Assembly (NCBI GenBank): GCA_902562275.1 | Contig: CACESS010000001.1 | Coordinates: 78,876 to 142,875, forward strand | Source of the DNA: an uncultured Alphaproteobacteria bacterium | GTDB taxonomy: Bacteria; Pseudomonadota; Alphaproteobacteria; HIMB59; GCA-002718135 | Direction of reading: 5' to 3' | DNA length: 64,000 bases | Notes under the pieces: model-generated | The model's input: the letters and a program-made list of their open reading frames with translations, nothing else | The model's database searches: none | What the model was told of the DNA's origin: nothing | Made by a program: the position numbers and the translations under genes | Part shown: positions 1-10,829 of the stretch, piece after piece | Numbering within the stretch: position 1 is the first letter of the stretch | Layout of the letters: every line of letters starts with the position of its first letter

Positions 1-527
1 AAACACATCTAGCGTCTTACTTAATGTATCCAAAAGTTTTTAAAGATTATGTTGATCACTTTAAGGAGTTTAGTGATACATCAATTCTTTCAACAGAATT
101 ATTTTTTTATGGTCCTCAACAAGATAAAGAATACACAATAGAAATTGATAAAGGAAAAAACCTTATCTTAAGATACTTAGCGAAAAGTGAAGTTAATAGT
201 AATGGAAAGTGCTCCGTATTTTTTGAAATTAACGGACAACCAAGGACAATAGATATAGAAAATAAAGAATTTTCTAAGAATATAACACAAAGAGCAAAAG
301 CGGATGATAATAATGAAGATCATGTCGGATCTCCTTTGCCAGGCCAAGTAGCTAAAATATTTGTTCAATCAGGTAGTAAGGTGATTAAAGGTGATAAGTT
401 ACTAGTGATCGAGGCTATGAAAATGGAAACTACAATAAACGCTGATAAAAGTGGAACAATCAAATCAATTAATGTTGCATCTGGTGATAATGTGGAAACT
501 AAAGATTTGCTTGTTGAAATTAGCTAG
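1..527 (+). CDS. pyc: Pyruvate carboxylase, C-terminal end (partial, 5' end outside window)
   Basis: The reading frame is open from base 3, so this is the tail of a longer gene and the ATG at 24 is internal (residues HLASYLMYPKVF run through it). The first ~100 residues match the end of the carboxyltransferase/PC-specific region of pyruvate carboxylase, with the family-like stretch VFFEINGQPR. A biotinyl-lipoyl domain follows, with the biotinylation site EAMKMET near residue 133 of the visible part. Pyruvate carboxylase makes oxaloacetate from pyruvate and bicarbonate with ATP (anaplerosis). The 3' end overlaps the convergent lipoprotein gene by 8 bp. Family assignment is from remembered motifs; only the last ~175 residues can be judged. 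Confidence 0.88.
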   Translation, partial: THLASYLMYPKVFKDYVDHFKEFSDTSILSTELFFYGPQQDKEYTIEIDKGKNLILRYLAKSEVNSNGKCSVFFEINGQPRTIDIENKEFSKNITQRAKADDNNEDHVGSPLPGQVAKIFVQSGSKVIKGDKLLVIEAMKMETTINADKSGTIKSINVASGDNVETKDLLVEIS

Positions 528-1005
528 TAAAATCGTATTCTTTATAACATTCTTCTATCGAGTTCTTTGTATTTATTAGCTCTCCTAAAGAGTCCCGAAA
601 TTCAAAATATTCTACTCTCTTAATATTTGAGTTTATATTAAAGAAGATAAACAACCTACATGAACCACTATCATATCGCATCATATGCACCGAGCCATCA
701 GATCGTGCTAAATTAGGCTGTCCCAGTTTTTGTTTAATCTCAGCAAGTTGTTTTCCCATGAAATTTATTTCTGCGTTTTTTTGCTGCTCCTTAACTATAG
801 TTTTTTCCTCTTTTTTTTCTTCAGTGATAATTTGTTGTTCTTCAACAATAGTTTTATCTTCAATAATTTCTGGTTCTTTTTTTATAATAGTTTCTTCAAC
901 TTTATCTTTTACTACCGCCCCAACTTTAGCAACTTCTCTTCCAACTTCAATAGTCGTACAGCTAGACAAAAACACTAATGTTAAAAAATAAATTGATAAC
1001 CGCAT
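520..1005 (-). CDS. Predicted lipoprotein with Glu/Lys/Ile-rich stalk
   Basis: 161 residues. The N-terminus has a short hydrophobic signal ending in the lipobox-like LSSC, so Cys16 is the likely lipidated residue and the protein is probably membrane anchored. Residues ~30-80 are a low-complexity Glu/Lys/Ile/Val/Gln stretch that looks like a flexible or coiled stalk. The C-terminal ~80 residues (GKQLAEIKQKLGQP, then RYDSGSCRLFIFF) resemble a small domain common in alphaproteobacterial lipoproteins, where a 'LG-P' turn precedes a W/RY-x-x-x-x-C strand. I do not know its function. It is convergent with pyc (8-bp overlap) and divergent from upp, 35 bp away. Confidence 0.72.
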   Translation of the reverse strand: MRLSIYFLTLVFLSSCTTIEVGREVAKVGAVVKDKVEETIIKKEPEIIEDKTIVEEQQIITEEKKEEKTIVKEQQKNAEINFMGKQLAEIKQKLGQPNLARSDGSVHMMRYDSGSCRLFIFFNINSNIKRVEYFEFRDSLGELINTKNSIEECYKEYDFTS

Positions 1006-1040
1006 TGCTCTTAGTGAGATTTCTATATATGTAATCGCAT

Positions 1041-1661
1041 ATGATTACAGTAATTAAATCACCATTCGTTCAATACAAATTAACAATTTTACGAAATAAA
1101 AAAACATCAAATACTGTTTTTAGACAAACTATGAATGAAATAAGCTATCTCATTGCTTCTGATGTTCTTCAATACGTTCCATTTAAAAAACAAACAATTG
1201 AAACACCTCTAAAAAAAATGAGTGGTACTTCCTTGGGTCAACCCATAATTTTGGTCCCAATTTTACGTGCCGGTTTAGGATTACTTGAGGGGTTTGCAAA
1301 ATTTTTACCGGAAGCTGAAAAAGGTCACATAGGTTTATACCGCGACGAACAAACTTATGCGCCTGTAGAATACCTCTTTAAGCTTCCAAGAGTAAAAAAT
1401 AAAAAAGTGTTAATCCTAGACCCAATGTTAGCAACAGGTAATTCATCAATTGCAGCTATCAACCTTATTAAAAACAAAGGCGTTAATATTAAAGATATAT
1501 TTTTGGTGTCTTTGCTAGCTGCTCCTGAGGGTATTAAAAATATTCAAAAAAAGCAAAAAGGCATTCATATATTTACATGTAATATTGATGCTAAATTGAA
1601 TAAAAATAAGTTCATCGTACCGGGCTTAGGTGACGCAGGCGATAGGTACATGGGTACTTGA
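1041..1661 (+). CDS. upp: Uracil phosphoribosyltransferase
   Basis: 206 residues, the usual UPRTase length. It converts uracil plus PRPP to UMP in pyrimidine salvage. The PRPP-binding loop is visible as LDPMLATGNSS (residues ~131-141). The C-terminal uracil-binding signature GLGDAGDR lies just before the end, and the ILRAGLG motif is near residue 75. The start ATG gives a normal N-terminus (MITVIKSPFVQYKLTILRN). It stands alone, 118 bp ahead of a nucleoside transporter operon, consistent with a role in salvaging imported bases and nucleosides. Confidence 0.93.
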   Translation: MITVIKSPFVQYKLTILRNKKTSNTVFRQTMNEISYLIASDVLQYVPFKKQTIETPLKKMSGTSLGQPIILVPILRAGLGLLEGFAKFLPEAEKGHIGLYRDEQTYAPVEYLFKLPRVKNKKVLILDPMLATGNSSIAAINLIKNKGVNIKDIFLVSLLAAPEGIKNIQKKQKGIHIFTCNIDAKLNKNKFIVPGLGDAGDRYMGT

Positions 1662-1779
1662 AGTTATCCATAAAAAAACCTATTAATTAAACATAATCTC
1701 ATTTTTTTATGCATTTTTTTTTACAATAAAATGTTATCTATGAGATATCTATAATTCATATTTAAGGGGGAAATTTAGT

Positions 1780-2757
1780 ATGAAGAAAATTTTAAGTATT
1801 TTTTCAGTTTCTTTCGCACTTATCTTCTCATCAAGTGCGTTCGCAAACACCATAGGAGTTGTTTACGACTCTGGTGGTAAATTTGATAAATCATTTAACG
1901 AGTTAGCATTCAACACAGCTCAAAGAGTTGTTGACGAACTTGGTTGGGGTATGATTGAGTTTGAATCTGCAAACGACAATCAAATCGAACAAGGTATGCG
2001 TAAGATTGCTGATAGAGGAGCATCAATGATCGTAGGAATGGGGTTTGCACAAGCTGACGCAATTGGAGCAGTTGCAGCAGACTATCCTGACATAAAATTT
2101 GTTGCTGTTGATGTTTGTTGGTTAGATGATCCAAACAACAATATCTATCAAGCTTGCTATAAAGAACACGAAGGATCTTTTCTAGTTGGAATGATGGCTG
2201 CTATGGCATCAGAAAGTGGGACTATTGGTTTCGTTGGTGGAATGGATGTTCCTCTAATTAGAAAATTTCAAGGTGGTTATGAGCAAGGGGCTCAATATGT
2301 CAATCCTGACATCGAAGTAATAGCAAACATGACAGGATCAACTCCAGAAGCATGGAACAACCCAACTAAAGGAGCTGAATTAACTAAAGCTCAAATTGAT
2401 GGCGGAGCAGATGTTGTTTATCAAGCTGCAGGCGGAACAGGAATTGGTGTTTTACAGGCTGCTGCTGATGCTGGTATAATGGGAATTGGCGTTGATTCAA
2501 ATCAAAACTGGATGCATCCAGGCACAATGCTTACTTCAATGCTTAAAAGACTTGACTTAACTATCTTTGAACAAGCAGAAAATATAGGCAAAGGTTCTTT
2601 TGAGTCAGGAATTAATATCCTTGGACTTTCAGAAGGAATGCTTGGTTATGCAACAGAAGACGGAATGGTAACTGCTGAAATGGCTGCTGCTGCTGATGCA
2701 GCTGCTGCAGATATTGCAAGTGGTGCATTAGTCGTTGCTGATTGGTCACAAGAATAA
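1780..2757 (+). CDS. BMP-family nucleoside ABC transporter, substrate-binding protein
   Basis: 325 residues. The N-terminal signal peptide is clear (basic MKK, hydrophobic core, likely cleavage after SSAFA). The mature start IGVVYDSGGKFDKSFN is the characteristic beginning of the Bmp/PnrA-like family (periplasmic binding protein type 1), whose characterised members bind purine and pyrimidine nucleosides. The gene has a strong ribosome-binding site (AAGGGGG, 9 nt upstream). It is the first gene of a binding protein, ATPase, permease, permease set. The C-terminus is rich in Ala (AAAADAAAADIASG). A nucleoside is the inferred ligand, given the cdd/pnp/deoA/add genes nearby; the exact ligand cannot be read from sequence. 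Confidence 0.9.
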   Translation: MKKILSIFSVSFALIFSSSAFANTIGVVYDSGGKFDKSFNELAFNTAQRVVDELGWGMIEFESANDNQIEQGMRKIADRGASMIVGMGFAQADAIGAVAADYPDIKFVAVDVCWLDDPNNNIYQACYKEHEGSFLVGMMAAMASESGTIGFVGGMDVPLIRKFQGGYEQGAQYVNPDIEVIANMTGSTPEAWNNPTKGAELTKAQIDGGADVVYQAAGGTGIGVLQAAADAGIMGIGVDSNQNWMHPGTMLTSMLKRLDLTIFEQAENIGKGSFESGINILGLSEGMLGYATEDGMVTAEMAAAADAAAADIASGALVVADWSQE

Positions 2758-2774
2758 TTAGATAATAAATAATT

Positions 2775-2813
2775 GGCGAGACCAAAGATCAATAAATACT
2801 TTATGGTCTCGCC
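2775..2813 (+). promoter_or_regulatory. Strong intercistronic hairpin between binding-protein and ATPase genes
   Basis: A perfect 10-bp inverted repeat (GGCGAGACCA at 2775-2784, TGGTCTCGCC at 2804-2813) encloses a 19-nt loop, 17 nt after the stop of the binding-protein gene. It is unusually GC-rich for this genome. No T-run follows, so it is not a classic intrinsic terminator. The likely ATG of the ATPase gene (2803) lies at the foot of the 3' arm. The arrangement suggests mRNA 3'-end protection of the binding-protein message and/or reduced translation of the ATPase. Confidence 0.7.
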
Positions 2814-4323
2814 TATCTTAGAATTAACAAATATAAACAAATCTTTTGGCCACGTTCAGGCCAATAAGAATATTAATCTAAAAATTAATAAAGGAACAAT
2901 TCACGGTATAATTGGAGAAAATGGTGCAGGTAAATCTACCTTAATGAGCATCGTCTTTGGTCTTTACCAGGCTAATTCTGGTTCAATCAAAATTAATGGT
3001 CAAGATATAAAACTTAAATCACCTAGAGACTCCATAATAAATGGCATTGGAATGGTTCATCAACATTTTATGTTAGTTGAAAATTTTACTGTTCTAGAAA
3101 ATATTATACTTGGTTTTGAGGGTGAAACTTTTTTTGGAGAAAAATTTGAAAAAGCTAAAAAAGATCTAAAAAAATTATGTGAAACTTATAATTTTAATTT
3201 AGATCTTGACGCAACTATTTCAGATTTATCAATTGGCTTTCGTCAAAGAGTTGAGATTTTAAAATCTTTATACAGAGGAGCCGAAATACTAATCTTAGAT
3301 GAACCAACAGGAGTTTTAACCCCTCAAGAAGTCGATGAGCTATTTAAAATTCTTAGATCATTAAAAGATGAGGGTAAAACAATTGTTTTAATTACACACA
3401 AATTAATTGAAATTATGGATTTGACAAGTGAAGTATCAGTTATGCGTCAAGGAGAAATCGTTGGGCATACTAAAACTTTAGATACAAATAAAGAAAAATT
3501 AGCCGAGATGATGGTTGGAAGGAGTGTCTTACTAAGAGTTAACAAACAAGAAATAAAAAAAGGAGAAGTTATTTTTAAAGTTAAAAATCTTTCAGTCAAA
3601 GACGATTTAGATGTCACTCGTGTAAAAGATGTAAATCTTGAAATATGCTCTGGAGAAATACTAGGTATTGCTGGCGTAACTGGAAATGGACAAACTGAGT
3701 TATTGGAAGCACTTTCTGGAATTAGAAAAGTAGAGTCAGGAAATATAGAGTTATTTGGCGAAAAAATATCTGATCAAGACAATTTTTTAAACCCAAGAAT
3801 GCTCAAAGGAAAAGGTTTAGCACATGTTCCAGAGGACAGACAAAGAATGGGATTAATTAGTGATTTTAAAGCACATGAAAATTTAATTTTTGGATATCAT
3901 GATCAAGAGCCGTTTTCTAAGTCCTCTATTTTAAATAATAAAGAAATTACAAAATACTCTAATAAAGTTATGCAGGAATATGATGTTAGGCCAAATACTC
4001 CAAACTTAATAACATCTAATTTTTCTGGAGGTAATCAACAGAAAATTATATTAAGTAGAGAACTTAATGAAAATCCAAAAGTTCTTTTAGTAGGTCAACC
4101 AACAAGAGGTGTAGATATTGGGGCCATAGAATTTATTCATCAAAGACTAATAGATATGCGAGATAAAGGAGCAGCAATATTATTAGCATCGGTTGAGTTA
4201 GATGAAATACTATCCCTATCCGATAGAATTATAGTTATGTTCGATGGTAAAATTGTTGGAGAAAAAGTAAATAAAAACGTTACTGACCGCGAACTTGGAT
4301 TATTGATGGCTGGTGTTGCGTAA
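2803..4323 (+). CDS. BMP-type nucleoside ABC transporter, ATP-binding protein (two ABC domains)
   Basis: 506 residues from the ATG at 2803. A TTG at 2773 is in frame but would add ten residues translated from the hairpin, and family members begin close to ILELTNINKSFG. The architecture is the fused double-ABC form seen in YufO/RbsA-like ATPases. Domain 1 has Walker A GENGAGKST, an LSIGFRQRVEI signature and Walker B ILILDEPTG. Domain 2 has a degenerate Walker A (GVTGNGQTE), the signature FSGGNQQK and the loop VGQPTRGVD. Asymmetric active sites of this sort are normal in the family. It overlaps the next permease gene by 1 nt (TAATG), so the two are probably translationally coupled. Confidence 0.92.
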   Translation: MVSPILELTNINKSFGHVQANKNINLKINKGTIHGIIGENGAGKSTLMSIVFGLYQANSGSIKINGQDIKLKSPRDSIINGIGMVHQHFMLVENFTVLENIILGFEGETFFGEKFEKAKKDLKKLCETYNFNLDLDATISDLSIGFRQRVEILKSLYRGAEILILDEPTGVLTPQEVDELFKILRSLKDEGKTIVLITHKLIEIMDLTSEVSVMRQGEIVGHTKTLDTNKEKLAEMMVGRSVLLRVNKQEIKKGEVIFKVKNLSVKDDLDVTRVKDVNLEICSGEILGIAGVTGNGQTELLEALSGIRKVESGNIELFGEKISDQDNFLNPRMLKGKGLAHVPEDRQRMGLISDFKAHENLIFGYHDQEPFSKSSILNNKEITKYSNKVMQEYDVRPNTPNLITSNFSGGNQQKIILSRELNENPKVLLVGQPTRGVDIGAIEFIHQRLIDMRDKGAAILLASVELDEILSLSDRIIVMFDGKIVGEKVNKNVTDRELGLLMAGVA

Positions 4324-5444
4324 TGAGTAATATTGTCGTTGATAAATCAAAAGTACCATGGTGGGTATCTAATGTTATTGTCCCTTTAGTAAACTTAACA
4401 CTAGCATTATTAGTGTCAGGACTATTTATTTTTATAGCAGGAGAAAATCCAATTAAAGCAGTTAAATTAATTATTTATGGTTCATTTGGTTATATCCAAG
4501 GTTTTGCATATACACTTTACTATACAACAAATTTTATTTTTACTGGACTTGCATTTGCAGTTGCTTTTCACTGTAGACTTTTTAATATTGGAGGAGAAGG
4601 CCAAGCATACTTAGGTGGTCTTGGTGTTTTTTTAGTAGCTATAAATTTAAGCTTTCTTCCTGTTCCTATCGTTTGGCTTTTAGCAATTTTTGGTGCATTC
4701 TTATTTGGAGCGGCCTGGGCTTATATACCAGCTTATCTTCAATCAAAAAGAGGCAGCCATGTTGTTATCACAACAATAATGTTCAATTTTATTGCTTCAT
4801 CATTAATGATTTTTTTATTGGTAGATGTAATTAGAGATACCAATCAAATGGCTCCACACACTGTTAAACTTCCAAAAGAAATTTGGTTGCCAAGCTTTGA
4901 AGCCTTTTCAGGCATCTTTGGTATTAAGATAAGATATTCACCTCTTAATCTTACTTTTTTATTAGCCATTGCATCACTATTTTTTGTTTGGTTTTTAGTA
5001 TGGAAAACGAAATGGGGTTATGAGATGCGCGCCGTTGGCCATAATACTCAGGCAGCGATTTATGCGGGAATATCTCCCCACAAAAATATAATTATAGCAA
5101 TGTGCATTTCTGGTGGTTTAGCAGGATTGCTCGGCGTTAATGAAATTCTTGGAGTAAACCATAAAATACAGGCTGGATTTCCAGCAGGATATGGTTTTAC
5201 CGGTATTGCAGTTGCTTTAATGGGTAGAAACCATCCAATTGGAATTTTACCTGCAGCTTTTTTATTTGGGATTTTGTACCAAGGTGGCTCTGAAGTAACA
5301 TTTGAGATGCCCAATATTACCAGATACATGTTCGTTGCTGTTCAGGGTTTGATAATTTTATTTAGTGGAGCATTAGAAAATCTATTTAGACCCCAGATAG
5401 AAAGTTTTTTTGTAAGAAGACTTAGCAAAGAGGTAAACGTATAA
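4323..5444 (+). CDS. BMP-type nucleoside ABC transporter, permease 1
   Basis: 373 residues, strongly hydrophobic with about ten predicted membrane segments. The GGEGQAYLGGLG and GxxP-type loops are those of the branched-chain/nucleoside permease superfamily (BPD_transp_2), YufP-like. A conserved cytoplasmic stretch, GYEMRAVGHNTQAAIYAGI (residues ~232-250), is the EAA-like coupling region that contacts the ATPase. It starts 1 nt into the stop of the ATPase gene and ends 1 nt into the next permease, so the four genes are one operon. Confidence 0.9.
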   Translation: MSNIVVDKSKVPWWVSNVIVPLVNLTLALLVSGLFIFIAGENPIKAVKLIIYGSFGYIQGFAYTLYYTTNFIFTGLAFAVAFHCRLFNIGGEGQAYLGGLGVFLVAINLSFLPVPIVWLLAIFGAFLFGAAWAYIPAYLQSKRGSHVVITTIMFNFIASSLMIFLLVDVIRDTNQMAPHTVKLPKEIWLPSFEAFSGIFGIKIRYSPLNLTFLLAIASLFFVWFLVWKTKWGYEMRAVGHNTQAAIYAGISPHKNIIIAMCISGGLAGLLGVNEILGVNHKIQAGFPAGYGFTGIAVALMGRNHPIGILPAAFLFGILYQGGSEVTFEMPNITRYMFVAVQGLIILFSGALENLFRPQIESFFVRRLSKEVNV

Positions 5445-6415
5445 TGGAATTTCTTTCTGACATTGCTTCTTTAATTAACTCCACTCTTAGAATATCCACA
5501 CCTCTAATATTTGCAGCAATGGCCGGTATTTTTGCTGAGCGTTCAGGTGTAATTGATTTTAGCCTAGAAGGTAAAATGCTTATGGCAGCTTTTGTAGCAG
5601 CTGTTGGCTCTTATTATTTGGGTAATCCGTGGCTAGGTTTATTGTTGGCCATAATAGCATGTGTTTGTCTATCTATGTTGCATGGATTTGCTTCTGTTAC
5701 TCACAAAGGTGATCAAGTAGTATCTTGTGTAGCAATTAATATTTTAATAATTGGTCTAACAACTGCTCTGGCAGCAGCATGGTTTGGACAAGCTGGTTTA
5801 ACACCAACATTAACTGAAAATCAGCGTTTTCTAGAAATCAATCTTCCATTCGCTGATGCATTAAGAGAAGTTCCAATTATCGGAATTATATATAGTGACA
5901 TACTAAGCGGACATTATGTTTTTGTTTATTTAGCATATCTTTCAGTTCCTATAGTTTTTTGGATAGTATTCAAAACTAGTTTTGGACTTAGATTAAGAGC
6001 AGTAGGTGAAAACCCAAGCGCAGTAGACACCGCGGGTATTAATGTATTCACTATGAGATATAAAGCGCTTGCAGTAAACGGAGTTTTAATAGCTTTCGCT
6101 GGAGCCCATTTATCAACTGCAGTAAACGCAAATTTCTTCAGAGAAATGTCAGCGGGAAGAGGTTACTTGGCCTTAGCTGCAATGATTTTTGGAAAATGGC
6201 ATCCCAAAACTGCCTTAATTGCTTGTTTACTTTTTGGTTTTACTGACGCTCTACAAATAAGACTTCAAGGAGTAGAGCTACCAGCAATTGGTGAGATACC
6301 TGTTCAATTAATACAAGCACTTCCATACATACTAACAGTAGTATTGCTTGCTGGTTTTGTTGGAAAAGCAATTGCGCCTAATGCTATTGGACAACCTTAC
6401 ATTAAAGAAAGATAA
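5444..6415 (+). CDS. BMP-type nucleoside ABC transporter, permease 2
   Basis: 323 residues, about eight to ten membrane segments, BPD_transp_2 family (YufQ-like). Typical landmarks are GIFAERSGVIDFSLEGKML near the N-terminus and the coupling region RLRAVGENPSAVDTAGI near residue 185. It pairs with the preceding permease as a heterodimeric channel. It is the last gene of the transporter operon; a 69-nt AT-rich gap with its own Shine-Dalgarno precedes the next gene. Confidence 0.9.
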   Translation: MEFLSDIASLINSTLRISTPLIFAAMAGIFAERSGVIDFSLEGKMLMAAFVAAVGSYYLGNPWLGLLLAIIACVCLSMLHGFASVTHKGDQVVSCVAINILIIGLTTALAAAWFGQAGLTPTLTENQRFLEINLPFADALREVPIIGIIYSDILSGHYVFVYLAYLSVPIVFWIVFKTSFGLRLRAVGENPSAVDTAGINVFTMRYKALAVNGVLIAFAGAHLSTAVNANFFREMSAGRGYLALAAMIFGKWHPKTALIACLLFGFTDALQIRLQGVELPAIGEIPVQLIQALPYILTVVLLAGFVGKAIAPNAIGQPYIKER

Positions 6416-6484
6416 TTATTATTTCATTTTAACAATTTTTAAACTTTTTATCCCTATATAGATTATAAAATAAAAGGAGCTAAT

Positions 6485-6778
6485 ATGTTAGTTAAATTAA
6501 CTCAAGATTTAAAAAATGGTTTCGAGCCTTGGAAAGAAATGCTTCTTGCAAATGGTCATAAACTTAAAGAACATGGAATGACTTGTATATTTGCAGCAAG
6601 AGAAAAAGATAATGATAACAAGTTAACTGTTATTTTAGATTTCGCTACACCCGAGGGTATGATGGGTTTTAAAAATGATGAAGAATTAACACAAAGAAGA
6701 ATTGAAGCTGGTGCTATGGTGGAAACTACAGTAATGACGCCGATGACTTCTGAAGCAGTCACGAATTTTTCAGGTTAG
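6485..6778 (+). CDS. Small conserved-looking protein of unknown function
   Basis: 97 residues, with a strong ribosome-binding site (AAAAGGAG, 6 nt upstream). The sequence has beta/alpha segments of the sort seen in small ferredoxin-like or dimeric alpha-beta-barrel proteins (FEPWKEMLLANGHKLKEHGM, then TVILDFATPEGMMGF). I cannot name a family with confidence. It has no signal peptide or membrane segment. It is followed 18 nt later by an NTF2-like gene and the two share a terminator, so they probably form a small operon behind the nucleoside transporter. Confidence 0.65.
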   Translation: MLVKLTQDLKNGFEPWKEMLLANGHKLKEHGMTCIFAAREKDNDNKLTVILDFATPEGMMGFKNDEELTQRRIEAGAMVETTVMTPMTSEAVTNFSG

Positions 6779-6796
6779 TTAAGAAAGGAAAAAGAT

Positions 6797-7117
6797 ATGA
6801 GTTTAATGGAAAGATACCAAAAAGCCATGAATGATAAAAATGAAGATGAAATGAACGATATCTTGCATGATGATTTTAAATTCACAATGCATGCATCTGG
6901 AAATGTTTTATCAAAATCTGATGTAGTTAGTTGGGCTATGTCAGATGATATTAATTCTGATAAAGATAGAATTGTATATGAGAATGACGAAATAGCCGTT
7001 CTTCATGCTTTTGTTACGTTTAATGATGGCAACACTCAGGCAGTAATGTCTGTTTTTAAAATTGAAAATGGTAAAATTGTTTCTTTAGAAACAGGTGCAA
7101 CAAATATGCCAAAATAA
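6797..7117 (+). CDS. NTF2-like / SnoaL-like small protein
   Basis: 106 residues. The pattern MERYQKAMNDKNEDEMNDILHDDF, then VSWAMSDD, ENDEIAVLHAFVTF, and a closing VFKIENGKIVSLETG is the usual layout of the NTF2/SnoaL-like cone fold: one N-terminal helix pair followed by curved strands ending with 'F-I-x-x-G-K-I'. The fold houses both enzymes and ligand-binding proteins, so the function cannot be given. The ribosome-binding site is AAGGAAAAAG. It probably shares a transcript with the 97-residue protein before it. Confidence 0.68.
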   Translation: MSLMERYQKAMNDKNEDEMNDILHDDFKFTMHASGNVLSKSDVVSWAMSDDINSDKDRIVYENDEIAVLHAFVTFNDGNTQAVMSVFKIENGKIVSLETGATNMPK

Positions 7118-7146
7118 AAAAAGTGGAACTTAAAGTTCCACTTTTA
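7117..7146. terminator. Bidirectional intrinsic terminator
   Basis: The inverted repeat AAGTGGAAC (7121-7129) / GTTCCACTT (7135-7143) is flanked by A-run and T-run, so it can terminate both the plus-strand NTF2-like gene and the minus-strand katG gene, which converge here. Confidence 0.88.
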
Positions 7147-7164
7147 AACTAAATAAAACTAATT

Positions 7165-9300
<2,136 letters not shown>

Positions 9301-9360
9301 TTAGAACCTCCGTTTTATATTACTAATATATAAAGAATTTAAATTAAAGAAAAGTGAAAA

Positions 9361-9765
9361 TTATAAGTCTATTCTGAATTTTTCAGGTCGCCACGTCGCA
9401 GGGGCAAGCTCAAAATCATAAAATTCGAAAGCAGGTGCGACAGTGCATCCAATTAAACTAAATGAACCAGAAGATCTCATAGCAAACCATGTGTTTGCTG
9501 TTACAGTATAAATATAATTATGATCTGACCCTAGAGAAAAAACTTCATAATTAACTCCGTCACTCGATGTGAAAACTTCTAGAGGATCTCCAGAATAAAA
9601 ATGTAATATTTCATTTTTTGTTAATCGATGCCAATGCGATTTTTCATTCTTCTTTAATAAGTAATAAATTTGACTAACATTTTCGTTTTTAAAATTTTCA
9701 ACATAATGCCCCCCTTCAGGGTGACTAATCATATGGAGTTTTTTTATTAAATTATCTGCTTCCAC
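9361..9765 (-). CDS. DUF985 cupin-fold protein
   Basis: 134 residues. The sequence follows the cupin_5/DUF985 pattern: HPEGGHYVE at residues 15-23, SHWHRLTKNEILHFYSGDP in the middle and APAFEFYDFELA near the end, with His/Glu residues placed as in the double-stranded beta-helix metal site. Biochemical function is not established for most members. The stop and the ribA start are separated by a single base, placing it in the hisI-ribA transcript. Confidence 0.85.
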   Translation of the reverse strand: MEADNLIKKLHMISHPEGGHYVENFKNENVSQIYYLLKKNEKSHWHRLTKNEILHFYSGDPLEVFTSSDGVNYEVFSLGSDHNYIYTVTANTWFAMRSSGSFSLIGCTVAPAFEFYDFELAPATWRPEKFRIDL

Positions 9766-10356
9766 TTAAATTAAATGACCAAGTTTACTTTTCTTAGTTG
9801 AGATATATTTTTCATTATACTTATTGGTGTTTGAGAAAATAGGAACTCTTTGATTTACTTTGATACCCATATCTTCAAGCGCTTTTATTTTTTTTGGATT
9901 ATTGGTCATCAAATCTAATTCTTTGATTACTAAATATTTTACCATTCCAGCAATATTTTCATATGTTCTTTCATCATCTTTGAACCCTAATTGATGATTA
10001 GCTTCAACAGTATCTAGTCCTTTGTCTTGTAAACTATATGCTTTAATTTTATTTGAAAGACCAATGCCTCTCCCTTCTTGTTGAAGATAAAAAATGACAC
10101 CTCTTCCAATCTGAGCAATTTGTTTTAATGATTCAGTTAGTTGGAATCTACAATCACATCTCATACTAAAAAAAGATTCCCCTGTAATACATTGTGAATG
10201 AATTCTTGATAAAACTGGCTCATTAGTAAGCAAGTCACCCATACATATTGCTAAATGATCTTTAGATTCATTTTCATCTGTAAAGGCATGTACAGTGAAC
10301 TCTCCAATATCTGTTGGAAGTTTACTAGTTTCAATAAACTTTAATTTATCTGACAT
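9766..10356 (-). CDS. ribA: GTP cyclohydrolase II
   Basis: 196 residues, the stand-alone RibA length without a fused RibB domain. It opens GTP to the 2,5-diamino-6-ribosylamino-pyrimidinone phosphate, the first step of riboflavin synthesis. The zinc-binding cysteines lie in HSQCITGESFFSMRCDC (residues ~57-73). The GTP-binding/catalytic run YLQQEGRGIGLSNKIKAYSLQ follows. It shares one nucleotide with the stop of hisI (TAATG), implying coupling. Confidence 0.95.
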   Translation of the reverse strand: MSDKLKFIETSKLPTDIGEFTVHAFTDENESKDHLAICMGDLLTNEPVLSRIHSQCITGESFFSMRCDCRFQLTESLKQIAQIGRGVIFYLQQEGRGIGLSNKIKAYSLQDKGLDTVEANHQLGFKDDERTYENIAGMVKYLVIKELDLMTNNPKKIKALEDMGIKVNQRVPIFSNTNKYNEKYISTKKSKLGHLI

Positions 10357-10829
10357 TATAGTTTAGTAGGATTTGGAGCACCTTTGTATACTTCTTCAGG
10401 ATCAAAAACTTTTTCTTTTTCTTCAAATTTAAGAACAACTTTAGAGCTAGAATTATCCAAAGGTATACTTCTATAAAAACATGATCTATATCCTACATGA
10501 CAGCTAGCACCACCTTTGACATCAACCCTTAACCAAACACAATCTTGATCATCATCAATTCTTATTTCTTTTATCTTCTGCGTTAATCCACTTGTTTTAC
10601 CCTTATGCCAAAGGGTATTTCTACTTCTAGAAAAATAAACTGCTTCGCCCAAACTTATAGTTTTTTTAAAAGCTTCTTCATTCATATAACCTTGCATAAG
10701 GAGTTCGCCAGATGAAAAATCTGTTGTTACAACGGGTATTAGACCATCTGAATCAAATTTTGGAGCAAGCTCGTTTGACTCCTCAACTTGTTCTATAGAC
10801 TTTCTTTTTTCAAATTGAATGTTATTCAT
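10356..10829 (-). CDS. hisI: Phosphoribosyl-AMP cyclohydrolase
   Basis: 157 residues, single-domain HisI (no HisE fusion). It hydrolyses the adenine ring of phosphoribosyl-AMP in histidine synthesis. Key features are [25 protein letters not shown], the Mg-binding [12 protein letters not shown] and the Zn-binding [11 protein letters not shown]. An extra ~25-residue tail ([17 protein letters not shown]) matches longer alphaproteobacterial versions. It overlaps hemB by 8 bp and ribA by 1 bp. Confidence 0.94.
   Translation of the reverse strand: MNNIQFEKRKSIEQVEESNELAPKFDSDGLIPVVTTDFSSGELLMQGYMNEEAFKKTISLGEAVYFSRSRNTLWHKGKTSGLTQKIKEIRIDDDQDCVWLRVDVKGGASCHVGYRSCFYRSIPLDNSSSKVVLKFEEKEKVFDPEEVYKGAPNPTKL

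Noticed and set aside
730..991. Plus-strand frames rich in Phe/Ser opposite the lipoprotein gene
   Set aside because: They are the antisense of the Glu/Lys-rich stalk, have no RBS and no family features.
2773..2802. TTG start giving ten extra residues on the nucleoside ATPase
   Set aside because: The extra codons are the hairpin itself, there is no RBS, and family members begin near the ATG at 2803.
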